Shown: in pieces, positions 36,601 to 49,078 of the stretch | Layout: each line of letters opens with the position of its first letter | Position numbering within the stretch: position 1 is the first letter of the stretch | DNA from: Puccinia triticina | Lineage: Eukaryota > Basidiomycota > Pucciniomycetes > Pucciniales > Pucciniaceae | Length of the DNA stretch: 64,000 nucleotides | NCBI RefSeq assembly: GCF_026914185.1 | Contig: NC_070573.1 | Span: forward strand, 4,085,501-4,149,500 | Direction: 5' to 3' | Position numbers and translations under genes: made by a program | Notes under the pieces: model-generated | Seen by the model: only the letters and a program-made list of their open reading frames with translations | Databases searched by the model: none | What the model was told of the DNA's origin: nothing

Positions 36601-38014
36601 TAGTGTGTAAGTCCCTCATTTGGGGGGTCCATGCAGGACGGTGTCCCCCCTCCACATAGAGAGGGGCTTAGTCAAGTTAGCCCAAGGCTAAATCTGACCC
36701 CAAAGCCATCATTCTCCAAGTTCAGAAGACAGTCAAGGTAGACTTCAGTCAAAATAAAGTTTAATTCTGCAATAACTTTTCAACTATACCAGTACTTGTG
36801 TTGATGATTAAGATGAGGAGAACCTCATCCATTTTGGGGATCAACCTTCACCTCCTTTCCCAAAAGCTGCCAGAGTCAGAGAGACAGATGAATTCTCCCC
36901 CCAGACTTTAATTAACTTTTATCACATCCACTATCCCTCCTTTGTTCACAAGGTATACTTAATATCTGAACATAACACCATTGCTAACATACTCTTTTAC
37001 TTGAGTGCCATAGTATTTTTCTTAGTCCACATATTTCCTTACCCTATGGAAAGAGCTATAAGATTTTCATAAGACTAACTGATTTCTCAATGTCATCCTT
37101 TTCTTACCTCACCACCAAGAAACTGTCAAGATAATAGCAAGTTAAACTAACAATCATCTGTTGGATTTTTTGGTAATAACCTGCCCGTGCTTCTTAGCCA
37201 GAAAGAAGCCATACCAATCAATCATATCTTGAGTGTTACCTTTGATAGGCCTTTCTATTGGAGAGGCTTAGCTACAGCGGCTCAACCGGTCTCTTGAGAC
37301 TAGAGATATATACTCCGCGTAAGCGACGAACAGAATTATTATCCATTTCTTTCTTCTTTTCTCTCTATCTATAACCGTTTTATCTACCCTTAATAGTAAT
37401 TACCTTTTGTCCAGCCTGTCCTCTTCGCAAGCACGCCGGCTGACAGCCCCGACGATGTCGTATTTACCCGATTGGATGCCCGCCTCGATACCCGGTCGGG
37501 TATCTCCGGATGTTCAGGTGCCGATGTCCACCATATTTGTTGTTCTGCACACTGTCCCCGGCTTCACCCCCCACACAAAGAGAGATGTCCCATGGTACAT
37601 CAGCAAGCCACCCCGTTGCCTCTCTCATCCCTCACTGTGAGTAGGCCCCGGGACCCGGGACCACAGGTTTTTTTCTTTTTCAGACAGAGAAGCTTGCCGG
37701 ACTAGAAACAGAGAAAACAGCAGCACATGCACGGAAAACAAAGAGAGAGCCTCGAAAAACCCGGAAACGAAGGAAGGAAAACGGCCGCGGAGGGATGCGA
37801 CGAGCGGGAGCGCGGTGGTTGCGGTGGAGAGAATGGCATCGGAAGTGCGAGATACACGATGAAGAACACAGATTTAGGGGAATATTGACTATGATCGCAC
37901 GCCTGAACTGAAAAGAAACTCTATCTAGATGCACATGTGTGTGTGTTTATGCGCTTTTTATTTGGTATGCAGTTATGGAAGGGCACAAGGTGGAGGGAGC
38001 GACAATGGCGCAGG
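36601..38014. other. Intergenic region 3' of the SGNH A gene, no gene
   Basis: A GGGGGGTCC/GGACGGTGTCCCCCC symmetric block at 36618-36650 belongs to the dispersed repeat mentioned for 18957 and 24648. Bases 37300-37440 look like a U/C-rich leader but no coding region follows. 37680-37930 is GA-rich 3' flank. Confidence 0.45.
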
Positions 38015-39839
38015 TCAAGCGGAGTCGTAGTACGTGAACCCGCGCTTCTTGACAGCCCTCCGCAGTCTAATGAACGACACAAAAGAGAGAGCAGGTCAGA
38101 CGGGCGCATTCTAGCGAGTCGCGGCGAGAAGCACGAGCAGATACTGACTCCCAAAGCATCACGTCTCCCCATAAGACTCCGCCCGGCAGCTCGCGCACGT
38201 GCATCACATCGCGGAAATGGTGTTCTTGGCCAAGCATGAGGGCGCCTGATACAGAACCAAGGAAGTCAGGGGTTTTTGTATTTCTTGGGATGCTATTTTT
38301 CAAGAAGAGAGACTGACCCCATTCGTCGATGCGCAGCCGGGGCTCGAGGGAGGAGTCTTCGCGCTTGAGTCTCTCGATGTTATACCTGGCCAGCTGATCG
38401 ATCTGGTTGACGCGATCGAAGCCGACCCAATGATGGGGCTGGGTGTGGTGCAAGCTGCGCCAGAGGATGGGCGTCTGGGGCTGGGGAAAGGCGGCGGAGA
38501 CGAAGCGGATGGCCCTCTTCTGCCGCTCCGTCCACCACGCCAGCCGCTCCTGGTCCAGGTCGCTGAAGCCGATCCCATACTCGCTCGGATACTCGATCTT
38601 CCTCCCCACTCGCGCCTCCGCTATCTTCTGGTCCTCCTCTGCCCACTGGCGAAGGTCCCAGAAGCCCGATGACATCTCGATTAGGTCCGGCTTCGTGACT
38701 AGCGTGTTGTTCGACTCGGCCGCTAGGCTCCCCAGGATCGGCTTCAAAATGTGCTCGATTCGGCTGGTATATTCGGCAGGCGGAAAGTCTATGGAAAACC
38801 CGCCGTGAAACCAGTCAGTTCTTACTGGGTGTCGAACGGCAAAGCGATGAAACCAGCCTACAGCCTGAGATGTTAGCGTATAGTCGTCCGCCCTCCTTGG
38901 GGTCCAAGCCCCAGTTGAAGAGACTGACGAGCTTGAAGCCGTACTTGGGGATTTCGCAGACGCGGGGTCTTGTGGTATTAGCGTTAATTTTGCCGGCGTC
39001 CCAGATAGGCGTCTGGAAAGCGAAGAGCTCGTGCTCGTGGGTGGGCCAGTCCTCTGGAGGCTTGAGCGGGTCCTCGGGATGGAAGTGCCAAGGCGGGGGA
39101 GACAGGGGCGAGTCGGCCCCGACGTAGTAGGTCCGTGTTGGCCGGTTGGCCGAGATCAGCGGCTCCTTCTCCGTCGATCCCGGCTCCCATGATAACACGT
39201 TGCAGAAATCGACGTTGTGCCATCTGGTGCAGGGAGCGAGAGGACGTTGTGAATCCTCTGGTAATCGCAGCATGGGATCGGAGCTTACCTGTCGATCGAG
39301 TCGCCAATCAGGACCACCGTCCTGTTCCTCAGCCATGCGAACTCGTCTTGGGCACTCTCGCCAAAACTCTCCTGCTTGGAATGGAGGTCGAGTTTCAGCC
39401 TCTCGAACAGGTTGGAAGGCTTGCAATCGGGGGAGTAAGGTCTCCAGGTGTTATCGCCGGGGTCGGCGGGGTTGTAGTGGAGGAAGCCTTTCTCGAGGAA
39501 CGGGTTGCATTCCTCCTGGGGTTGGCGGAGGGGTCGTGTGGAAGAGTAGACTCTCGAGCGGGTGTAGTTGTGCATAGGGAGGGAGTGTTGTTGCGGAGGG
39601 GCGACCGTCGAGCTCTTTGCGGGCGGAGGCTGGCAGACGGGCTCCCACCACAAGACAGATACCGCAAAGCCGACCAGAGTGCCTCCTGCCAAGCACCACA
39701 GGGCAGCTTGGAAGAAGTGGGTCATCCTGCTCGAGCAGGTCTGCGGGGTCTGAGTCTCCAGCTCGGCCGGGCGAGGCTCGTAGTCTTCCGACTGGGATTC
39801 GATCGACACATAGGTATTTCTCCCCTGGTCGCGATGCAT
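38015..39839 (-). CDS. Type II membrane SGNH/PC-esterase-like protein A
   Basis: Five exons on the minus strand (39839-39289, 39223-38862, 38788-38318, 38245-38149, 38066-38015) encode 510 residues; every junction closes in phase. One transmembrane anchor follows the start (HFFQAALWCLAGGTLVGFAV, residues 39-58). The lumenal part has VVLIGDSIDR (GDS 179-181), RVCEIPKYGFKLVSLFNWGL, MSSGFWDLRQWAEED, PILWRSLHH and HFRDVMHV (D474..H477). GDS and DxxH are the catalytic nucleophile block and Asp-His pair of SGNH/PC-esterase proteins that add or remove acyl groups on glycans. The substrate is unknown. The ORF is open far upstream, so the start at 39839 is chosen because it gives a short cytosolic tail; 39725 is the alternative. 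It is a paralogue of 53420-55244. Confidence 0.87.
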
Positions 39840-40839
39840 TGCGGGGATGCGGGTGCGGCAGTCGAATCTGCTCGCTTCGGAACGGTGTTTGTTCTGTGGT
39901 TCGGAGTGGCGCAGCGGTCCTGTCTGCCGGAGCAAGTCCCCCGCGAAGAAGGCTGGGTTGGTAAGGGAGCGTCGAGGGGCCGGATTAAGTGCCGTGCAAG
40001 TTGACGGGCGAGATGGCTGGCCTGGCTGATTATGGAGCAGAGGGAGTGGGAGGAAAGTGTGAGGTTGCTGGAGCAGCAGCAGTGGGCCCTGCAAGAGCCA
40101 TGGTTTTGCAGGGCGTGGATGAAACGGCGACGGGATGACTGAAACCGCCCCTGGAGTGAAACAGGCTGAGGAGCCAGGCAACCTGGACCAGCCCATGTCC
40201 AATCGCCTGTACTTCCTGAGCCACGCCGTCCTCGCCGACGAGTCTCCGCAGATCCTGTACAGAACAGCCCAGCTCTGACAACGAGGGATCCTGTGCGGGC
40301 GAGGCTGGCGTCGCCGGACCGGGGGCGGCACGGAAGGCTCGGCGACCAGCAGCCGCCCGGGTGCCCGGCCCCGACCGCGCCGAGCAGCACCAGCTTGGGG
40401 AGCAGAACGATCAGCCGATGGCTGCGCGGGCATGTGCGTCCAACCGTCGGAGGGCAATATTCAAGGCCAGGCGGCTCTCCAAGGCTGAAGAAGGCCGCTC
40501 CCAGAAATGTGAAATGCAGATAGCCGTGTCGGGAGACCGTCTCATCACGGGGCCGCGCGAGGCATCCGTGGCGCCATCGGACGACCGACTGAGAGCCCAA
40601 TCATCGTCGCGGCACAACATGGCCACCGCTCGCACACTCATGATTAGAAGTCTGCAGAAGCCGTTCTCGACGGGCCTGATGAGTTGCCGGACAGGTGCTG
40701 GCCGTGAGCAACAACAGCAAGTCACCACACTAATTTATAAGAAAAAAAAAAAGAAAAGCGTGAAAATTATTCAAGTTAATGCAAATTGCTCAAAATCTTG
40801 ATTATTGTTCAAACCAAAGAGAGAAAATTGGAGAAAACA
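39840..40839. other. GC-rich upstream region of SGNH A
   Basis: Frames are long on the minus strand because of GC-rich composition, not conserved content. An A11 run and AT-rich DNA at 40738-40830 mark the transition to repeats. May hold the SGNH A promoter; no TATA seen. Confidence 0.45.
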
Positions 40840-41385
40840 AGTGGAGGACTGGATGACTTCCCGTCATCATTTAGAGAGCTCTAGATGCCTCTCTAAATCT
40901 TAAATTAAGACACCTATCAAAAACTCAACCAGTGCACATGAGAGTAATGAACTGTAGGGCCAGGAAAACATTTCCCTTTTTGTCAAAAATTAAGAATTTG
41001 GGTGTGTAAATTGAGATCTGGGAGGCTCCCAGACTCGAAGGGAAGTCCTCCACTGGAGGACTTCCCATCAATCTGGAAAGTCAGATCTGAGCCGCCAGAT
41101 ATCAGATTTTGCAGGGAAGTCTAGGTCTCCAAAGATCCCTGAAGTGATCCAGAGTTCCAGATTTCAGATTTCCCTGCAGAATCTGAAATTCCAGATCTGC
41201 TCAAAAGTGGAGGACTTCCCGTTGATCTGGAAATCCAGATCTGAGTCAACAGATTTCAGATTTTGCAGGGAGATCTCGGTCCCCGAAGCTCCCCAAAGGG
41301 ATCCAGAGTTCCAGATTCCAGATTCCCCTGCGAAATCTGGAATTCCAGATTTATTCCAAGTCAACGGGAAGTCCTCCAGACGTAT
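40840..41385. repeat. Inverted-module repeat (GGAGGACTTCCCGTC / GACGGGAAGTCCTCC)
   Basis: Modules of TGGAGGACTTCCCGTTGATC and AATCCAGATCTGAGTC alternate in both orientations. A perfect 13-bp-arm palindrome with one central base sits at 41040-41066. The right edge is cut by the insertion of the LTR element at 41391. A shorter copy is at 1290-1450. Confidence 0.75.
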
Positions 41386-41390
41386 GGCAT

Positions 41391-41651
41391 TGTAAGGACT
41401 GGAAGTCCTTCACTGAGTGATCAGTGGGGCAGAGGGCTAAAGGCCTGGAGTTCTATGAAAAGAGTGTGGATTTCAAAGGAATGAAGAAGAAAGGGAAACC
41501 TAGGTGAAGACCAGCTTGAGGAAAAAGGAGAGGAGTCCTTCAAACAGGAGTACAAGATATATCGGGCAACAATATCATGTATAAGCATAAGTACATATGT
41601 GTCTAATGAGTTCAGTTTGAGTAAGTGTGAAACCTGAGTGAAACTCTTACA
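41391..41651 (+). repeat. 5' LTR of the non-autonomous element
   Basis: 261 bp, TG...CA ends. No primer-binding site to a specific tRNA could be assigned by eye in the following GTCTCCCCTCC. Confidence 0.88.
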
Positions 41652-42680
41652 GTCTCCCCTCCTATAAAAAAAGGAAAAGAAATAATAATAAAAAACAAGT
41701 TCAATGAGATAGAGAATTGAGTAGATTTCAGGAGGTAAGAGAGGAGGAAAGGAGGGGGAGGAAGGATTGAGGCTGATATGGGTGAGATTCAAGTGAGGAA
41801 GAGGGAAGGTTTGAGATTTTTGTTGAGACATGGAGAGGAGGAATGGGAAGAAGTTTGACTGGGGGTGAGAGTTGAGGATGACAGTGTTGATTGGGAGTTT
41901 GGAATCTGGGAAGTTGATGTTGGTTGGGACTAGGAGATGAGTTCGGATAATTGCCAATAAGGCAGTCAGTTTGAAAAGTTTGAAGTGGAAAAGTTAGTTT
42001 GTAATGGCAACGGTGGCCAAGTCAGTCGGAAAATTCCAAGCGGAAGCGTTCATAATGGCAACGGTGGCCAAGTCAGTCAGAAGGGGTCCAAGCGGAAAAG
42101 TCAGTTTGTAATGGCAACGGTGGCCAAGTCAGTCGGAAGATCCAAGAGGAAAAGTTGAGATGAGTTGCTTAGTTGAGTAATGAACCAGTCTTAAGTCAGT
42201 CGAATTGACAGATTAGTCAATTCCGGCGGTCAGTCACGCCGGTCCGTCACGCTTTGGATGTAGTCAAGTCCGGCAGTCAGTCATGCCGATCCGCCACGTT
42301 CAAGAGTAGTCAAGTTAAGTTGAGGCGGGAGTACGGTTAAGCTGATGGAGGTTGGCGCAGGAAAGATGGTGTGTGGGGAGGAAGGGAGTCAGGGAAGTTG
42401 TTGGCGAGTTGGGAGAGTCATTGAGGAGTCAAGGGAGTCGTCGGGGAGTTGAGGGAGTCTTTGGGGGGTCTAGGGAATTGTCAGAATGGGTAGGAAATCG
42501 TCGGGAGGCTGGGGGAGTCTTCGGGAGACTGGAGGAGTCTTCGGGAGGCTGGGGAAGTCTTCGGGAGACTGGGGAAGTCTTCAGGAGACTGGGGAAGTCT
42601 TCGGGGGTCAGAGGGGCAGTAGAGAGGTCGGAGGAGCAGCAGAGAGGTCGGAGGGGCAGTAGAGAGGTTGGCGGGCAGGA

Positions 42681-42840
42681 GAGTCATCAGCGGGGAAGGA
42701 GAGTCATCGGCGGGGAAGGAGAGTCATCGGCGGGGAAGGAGAGTCATCGGCGGGGAAGGAGAGTCATCGGCGGGGAAGGAGAGTCATCGGCGGGGAAGGA
42801 GAGTCATCGGCGGGGAAGGAGAGTCATCGGCGGGAAAGGA
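42681..42840. repeat. Eight tandem 20-bp units (GAGTCATCGGCGGGGAAGGA)
   Basis: Period is exactly 20 bp with one variant base in the first unit and one in the last. Because 20 is not divisible by 3 the translation cycles through three frames, arguing against coding. It lies inside a wider region (42400-43600) rich in AGTCGTCGGGG-type words within the LTR element. Confidence 0.95.
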
Positions 42841-44046
42841 ACTTGTCAGCTGAGTAGAGAGCTCGTCGGCAGCGTAGGGAGTTCGTCGAGAGGCAAGGAT
42901 AGTCAGTATTTGAGAACGCCAGATGAGTCTTCAGGGACGCCCGGGAGGTCTTTGGCGTGTCTAGGAAGTCGTCGGAGAGGCACCAAGGTCGCCGGAGAGG
43001 CCTGGAGGTCCTCGGGAAGGCAAGGTAATCATTGGGAAGCTTGGGGAGTCTTCCAGAGGAGAGGAGTCGTTGGCGGGTCAGGGAAGTCGTCCCAGGGCTA
43101 AGGAAGTCGTCAACAAAGGACTGGTGCCGTCAGGGAGGCGATGGCGTCAAGGGCAGGTTGGGGTATGCCTTAGGCTGGGAGGTTATAGGGCAGTCTTAGT
43201 GAAGTTTGGCAAAGGATGGGTGTAGGAGTTGGGTTGACAAAGCAAGTTGACCAGAAGGGGCCAGGCATTGTTGGCAGCTCGGAGGGGTCGTCAGGAGGCT
43301 AGCAAGTTGTCAGGAGTCGTCGCCATCCGCCTGGGGGCCAGGGAGCTAAATAGGTCAGGTGCTTCGAGATCGGTCGGACAGTAGTCAGGTTGGAGAGCCG
43401 TCCGTGAGGCTAGGGGAGTCGTAGGCTTTTCAGGAAATTCGCCGGGAGGCGTTGAAGTTGTGGGGAAGGTCAGGGCCTTTTGGTGGAGGGAAGGAGATCG
43501 TCGCGAGTCGTGAGAGTCATCCAGGAGTGCACACCTCTTACAGGAGGCGAGAGGGTCGTCGACTAGAGGGTAGGAAGTCTTTGGGGCTAGCAAGTCGCCC
43601 GAGAGGTCCATGGCATCGTCGGGCCTGAAAGTTGTTGGTCAGAGCACAGTCTCAGGAATGGAGGGGCCAGCGACAAGCAAAAACTAGCAAGCGGCCGGGG
43701 AAGAAATTGAGATGTTGACGAGGTGGATTGGAGAAAAATTGAGGCTGCGCGACAACAAGTTTGAGCGAGGTGATTACGCTGTTGAGTACAGCAGCGTCCA
43801 CTGGGTGGATTGAGGTGACTGAATATCCAATCTGGCAAGATCGAGTAGTCCGCTTGACGGTGTCTAAGAGAGTGAAGTCGAGAGAAGACCAGGGAGTTTA
43901 AGACCGCGTTCCGAGGGAGCCAAGCAAGACAGGAACCAGGGGCCAAGTTGAGACAAATCGGGGAGTATCAGCGCATGAGAGTCAAGTCCGAAGCCAGTGA
44001 GCCAAGTTGATGAAGTGAAAAAAGCTCTTAGCATAGAAAAAAAAAG

Positions 44047-44309
44047 TGTAAGGACTGGAAGTCCTTCACTGAGTGATCAGTGGGGCGGAGGGCCAAAGGC
44101 CTGGAGTTCTATGAAAAGAGTGTGGATTTCAAAGGAATGAAGAAGAAAGGGAAACCTAGGTGAAGACCAGCTTGAGGAAAAAGGAGAGAGGAGTCCTTCA
44201 AACGGGAGTACAAGATATATCGGGCAACAATATCATGTATAAGCATAAGTACATATGTGTCTAATGAGTTCAGTTTGAGTAAGTTTGAAACCTGAGTGAA
44301 ACTCTTACA
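44047..44309 (+). repeat. 3' LTR of the non-autonomous element
   Basis: 263 bp, nearly identical to 41391-41651, followed by the GGCAT duplication. Confidence 0.9.
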
Positions 44310-44314
44310 GGCAT

Positions 44315-44787
44315 GTGACAGGAATGATAAAAATTGAAAAAAAAAGCTTTTTCAGTGATTTTTTGGTTGAATGGGGTATCCTATGGAGGCGCTGGACCAA
44401 CAAAATGGCCAGACTAGCCTTTTTTTGTGAAAAGCTGGTGAATCCACAACAAAAATAGACAAATGAACTGACAAAGTTGCCATTGTTATGCTTTCAGAGC
44501 AACAATCTCACTATTTTGGTGTTGCTCTGATGGTTCCTCTGGCCCAAAAAAACAGCCACTGTGGCTCTGAGCCAACATTCCTAGCCAAACATGATGCCTG
44601 AGCCAACAAGGGGTCTTGACTTTACTTTATGATAACTGGGCGCTTCCTGTAAAGTAAAGTTGTTTTGATGCCATGCTTTCATTTACTGTTTATAGTAAAG
44701 GAACTTTTACCAATGGGCTGATATAGTAAAGAGCCTCATTTGACATTTTTTGACTGTATTCATCTCAATAACTAGACATAAATCTGG
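44315..44787. other. Intergenic DNA between two elements, no gene
   Basis: Continuation of the sequence interrupted by the LTR element at 41391. Contains TTACTTTA/TAAAGTAAAG words (44626-44660 and 49560-49590), seen on both sides of the hAT insertion, so it is the host repeat into which the hAT jumped. Confidence 0.45.
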
Positions 44788-45007
44788 GTGTAAATTAGAG
44801 ATGCAACGAGTAGACCCGGGTACCCGCGGCATGTCCAGGTACCGCCTGTTTTTTCCCCCCAAAACGGACACCCGGACCTGGACCTGGACACACCTGGGCG
44901 GCCAGGAGCGGGTACCCAGGTACTTGTGGGAGGTACCCGCGGGTACCTCCCATTAAAAGGAGACTAATAGACTAATGGCCGTTCATTTCATGTGCACTAT
45001 GTTCAAG

Positions 45008-48000
45008 CTATTCTTCTACTACCACTACTTCCTTCACCTTCCTCTTCTTCTTTAACATTCTAGCATCCCTGACCCCTTCATTCCACCGATTCAGGACACC
45101 CAATGGTATTTTACCATTCTTAGAATAAAACGCTACTGTCATTCCTCTGCTCACCGATACCCCACTAAGCCAATGCTGCTTTACCGTGACATAGCTTTGA
45201 CCAAAACTAAACGCTCGCTCAAAGTCAACTGATGTAGCTAAATGAAACAGACGGTTGGAGTGAGTGAGCAAAAAAAAAAAAAGGGAATTTAGAAAGAAAA
45301 AAAAGACCAACCTGGACAGCTCAATATATCCAGAGCCATATTCAAAAGTCCTCCATATTTGTTTCCTCTCACCTTCTGCTTTAGCCACCACTCCACGGCG
45401 TTGACTGGATTGGTTTCATCCAAGATGATGTCCCCTGAGAGCCAAACATCTATTGGGTCCAATGGTGAATTAACCACACGCGCGGCCAATGCTGCACCAA
45501 GTTGAGAGATGAAACCCATCTGAGGCTGAAAAGGGAGTCAGCCCCATCTAGCCCACAAGCAAAGAAATTGGCTTACTTTAGCTTTAGAAACCTCTGGTCT
45601 TGAGGATGTATCTTCTTCCGGTTTATACTTGCTAACCCACATCTCTCAAGTAAGCCTGATTGCCTTGTTGATCCATTCTTGGCTCCATCCTGCAACTTTA
45701 AAATACTGATCTTTAAACAAGGGATGTAGGACTGAGGGAAATAGCATCAGTTTGAGAATCAATCCGAATAGAATGCAAAGATTTCAAAGTAACTTACTCA
45801 TGGCTATTTGGTACAGAGGGGAGCAGTCAGTTAGGGTGTAGTACTTATTTGTAAGCTTTAGACCAGCACGGAAAGCATTCCTCAAAGCGGGGGGGAACAC
45901 CTTCTCAGATATGATGGTCAACAGATGCTTGGCAATCTGATTGATAAACACTACCACATGCTATAATCAAGCCAAACCGCCGGTTGATACTTGAAGTGTT
46001 ATCTTAAGAAAGAGCTGTAGGAAAGCTGACAGGTCTTTAGCCAACTTGATGTTGGTGTTGTTGATTTGGGACACTCTAGGAATACCGTACTTTTTATCTT
46101 GCTGCCATTCCAAACTGAAGAGATAGGTCAGAAAAGGCACTTGCTGATGTATATAAACTACTTGCCATACATTGCAGAGTAACACCTAACAATCCCATTG
46201 AGCTGCAATAGGGTTGAATTCTATCTTGTACTGACATCCCGTTTGATATTGTGAGGTTTTCCGCACAAATTCTTCTCACATAATTCAACAAATAGTCCTT
46301 TTGAGTTGGGGGATTGGTTAAGTTTTTGTGCGATCAATCGGAACTGAAATATACACTTAAATTAGTGTCAAACAGCAGTCCACAACAAGAAGCGCAATCA
46401 CACAGAACTGACCTTTGAAAGCATTTGCTGACAGATCTTTGAGGTGTATTGATCATCCTTGTCCTCCTCACTTAGATCATCAATGTCATTAAAGTCCAAA
46501 TCATCCTTGTCCGCAGCTTTTTCCACAAACCCATGACCATCTTCTAAGCTTCCTTCTTTGCCTCCTGAGTTAGATAGCTCTTGGCCTCTGCTGTAACTGA
46601 GGGAGAGAGCAAAAACGTTAGCCGAATGATGCAAATTGAAAGAGAGAAAAATCACTTACAGCTGAATCTGCTTGTCAGCATCTTCTTCCGCTTCATCCAA
46701 GTCATTGTTGGAGATATCAGACACATCTTTGCATCAATCATCCAGCGCTCCTTTCCCATGGCTACTCTGCTTCTTGGGTCCAAATTGTCGTAGAAGTGCT
46801 TTGACTATTAGGTTCAGTACGTGTGCAAAACAGCGGATCCAATGGGCCTCCCCCTTGAAGTTTGGCCACTTGAGTTTTTTTAATTCTTTGATCATTACCA
46901 TGTTGTTAGAAGCGTTATCAGAAACTATACCATATATCTGGATCATAAATCTGTCAGTTTTGATCAATGTAAAGTAGCACCAATGGAAATAACATACCTT
47001 GTTTTGAATGTCAAACTTTTCAACTATTAATTGGAGTGTTTCGGCCAAGTACTCCCTGGTGTGGCTCTGAGATAAATTGACAAAGTCAAGGGGCAGAGCT
47101 TCAAACTTATGATCCCCAGCACCCCCAATGCGAAGTCGGTATACAACTACTCCTAGAATATCGTAGCCGTTTGGAGATTGCCAAGTGTCCACACCAAGAT
47201 AAAGCGCTCCAGTATGACTCTGAAGAGTACAAAGAGAGCGCAAAAATTAAAAGTAAGCTTAGCAACAAAGAATGAATTAATAAGAGAGATCAGGGATGAT
47301 TAACCATCAGATCTGATCTCAAGCTTTCCTGAATGGCGGTGTGGAACTACTCAAGGGGGAGAATAGAGCTTGGAAGGGAAATGGATAGCAACACTAGTAC
47401 TAATGTAAGCTATGCAAGGGTGCTGATGAGGCTGCCTTCCTGACTAATGCTGAGGGGATGAGAGTAACACTAAGAAAAAGAAGAAAAAGGTGTGGCTGAT
47501 TTCTGCTTGATCTTAGGAGCTAGTACTATGAGCTTTAACTACTGACTACTGAGGGTAAGAGAGTTGGAGGAGTGATGAGAGTGGGGAATGCAATGGCAAG
47601 GTTTAATGGCAAGGGGTTGATGAGAATGGGCACTTATAATTTCTGTATCTAAAATTATCTATAAATTCTGCATAAGGTACAAGTGAGGGGGGAAAGACAG
47701 TTCTTATATGAAGGAAGGATGAGCACAGACAATAAGGAGTTCTGGCTATGAGAATGAAGGTTGTACAAATGAGGAAGAGTGATGTGAACATAGTAACAGT
47801 ATGTAATGATGAGCAATGCTGAAAGGGGAATGCTGGTTATGGGAATAAAAGAATGTACTAATGGGGAAGAGTGATGAGAACATAGTAACTACTTGTAATG
47901 ATGAGCACTACTGAAAGAGGTAAGCACAGATCCAATGATGTAATGTGTACAATAGGCATAGTACATAATGAGAAATGTATGTAAAGGGTTTAGTATGTGA

Positions 48001-49078
48001 GAATAAATATGTAAAAGGAATTTACTGTAATGATTCAAGTAGGTTACTAATGAAATGAGTATTGTAACTAATGAAGAATGTAGGTTGTCTGTAAGTCTTA
48101 TATCCTTATATAACTACTGAACCATTGAAGGTAAGGGGGTACTATGTATGAGTGACTATAGGTGAAATTTGGCGTAGAATCTGAATATGCAATAATAATG
48201 AAGTATTTGTGAAGGGTTATGGGGGAAATGGGAAATGTAATGATGAATGTATGTAAAGAAAAGCAATAAAATACTACTTATGGTTTGGAATGGAGCACCA
48301 CAGCGGTGTATAGTTGATTTATTGACTTGGATACCAATTGCCGGTTAGGTAGGTTCTTGAGGACTGTTGGGTGTAAGAGGCTCTTCAAGCTTGGATCTTC
48401 AAATACAGAAAATGGATGTGCTGAATCGGCACACCAAATCGCACACATTTGTGTGACCTATTGAGGGGTGGGACGTTATCATCTCTGGTGGTTGGGGAAC
48501 ATATTGGATAAAATCTTACCTCACGCGAGTAAATCTTGCCAGTTCCTGTGATGTCAAGGGATGCAAGACTGTGACTGCCATCACCCTGGCTCTGGCGCTT
48601 GATGCAAGAGGCTGCATGTTTGAGGAGGTTGCTGCACAACGAGTCGGTTGTTGGCCAATTGATTTTTGTTCCACAGCTGTTATATCCAACCAAACAAATG
48701 TTAGCTAATCAGGATTCAGGCACATTGAAGCTGTCATAATAAACTAAAACTCACGTCTTACACGGATATGCAATCATTTGGCAACCATTCTTATCAAGCT
48801 GTAGTGATAGCTCAGGTGTGTTGTAAGATGTGTAACTAGAACTCACAGCTGTCTTGGCAATCCTTTGGGCTTGCACTGTGATGTTTGGAATGTCAGCAGG
48901 GTGGAATAGGACAGCTAAAAAATTGGGAGGAGGGCTTACTTAGTTCTTCCTGATCGGTCAGCCTTGTGACCTGGCTTCCACTTTCTTCATTTTGTTGTTG
49001 ATCATCTTGAGTGGCTGAAGGGGCAGAACTGGGGAGAGGGGAGGCTGTTCGGACCTTCTTGAGCGGACGGCAACGCAT
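45008..49078 (-). pseudogene. hAT transposase gene with introns, broken by stops and an LTR insertion
   Basis: From ATG at 49078 exons can be followed in phase: an N-terminal basic/Ser region; a BED-type zinc finger (CKTCG...H-x4-C in LLKHAASCIKR, about 48700-48590); MCAIWCADSAHPFSVFEDP; LYLGVDTWQSPNGYD (around 47200); GIVSDNASNNM; IRCFAHVLNLIVKALL; an acidic stretch; and the C-terminal dimerisation region NPVNAVEWWLKQK...ATSVDFERAFSFGQ. Three nonsense changes are seen: TGA at 46736-46734, TAG at 46223-46221 (where a TRWNST Trp is expected) and TGA at 45648-45646. One exon is split by the solo LTR at 47340-48302. It cannot make a full transposase. Confidence 0.85.
47340..48302. mobile_element. 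Solo LTR inserted in an exon of the hAT transposase
   Basis: Starts TGTGGAACTAC, ends AATGGAGCACCACA, with GCGG on both sides (47336-47339 and 48303-48306; GCGGTGT repeats for 7 bp if the shared TGT is counted). Removing it with one copy of the duplication restores an open exon reading. The end AATGGAGCACCACA is shared with 62081, linking it to the 12282 and 60526 elements. No coding capacity. Confidence 0.8.

Larger units (their letters stand above)
41391..44309 (+). mobile_element. Non-autonomous LTR element with 5-bp target duplication
   Basis: Two direct repeats, 41391-41651 and 44047-44309, start TGTAAGGACTGG and end ACTCTTACA and differ at about five positions plus a 2-bp indel, so the insertion is recent. 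GGCAT flanks both sides (41386-41390 and 44310-44314). The 2.4-kb interior has no gag, protease, integrase or reverse transcriptase frame on either strand. A purine-rich AGAAAAAAAAAG tract lies just before the 3' LTR. The lack of coding content and presence of LTRs fit a LARD/TRIM-type element moved in trans. Confidence 0.9.

Noticed and set aside
39722..40600. 292-residue open frame on the minus strand
   Set aside because: Wrong frame relative to the SGNH A anchor, no domain, explained by high GC content.
42352..43101. 249-residue open frame rich in Gly, Arg and Ser
   Set aside because: It lies inside the LTR element and reads through a 20-bp tandem repeat; composition follows the repeat.
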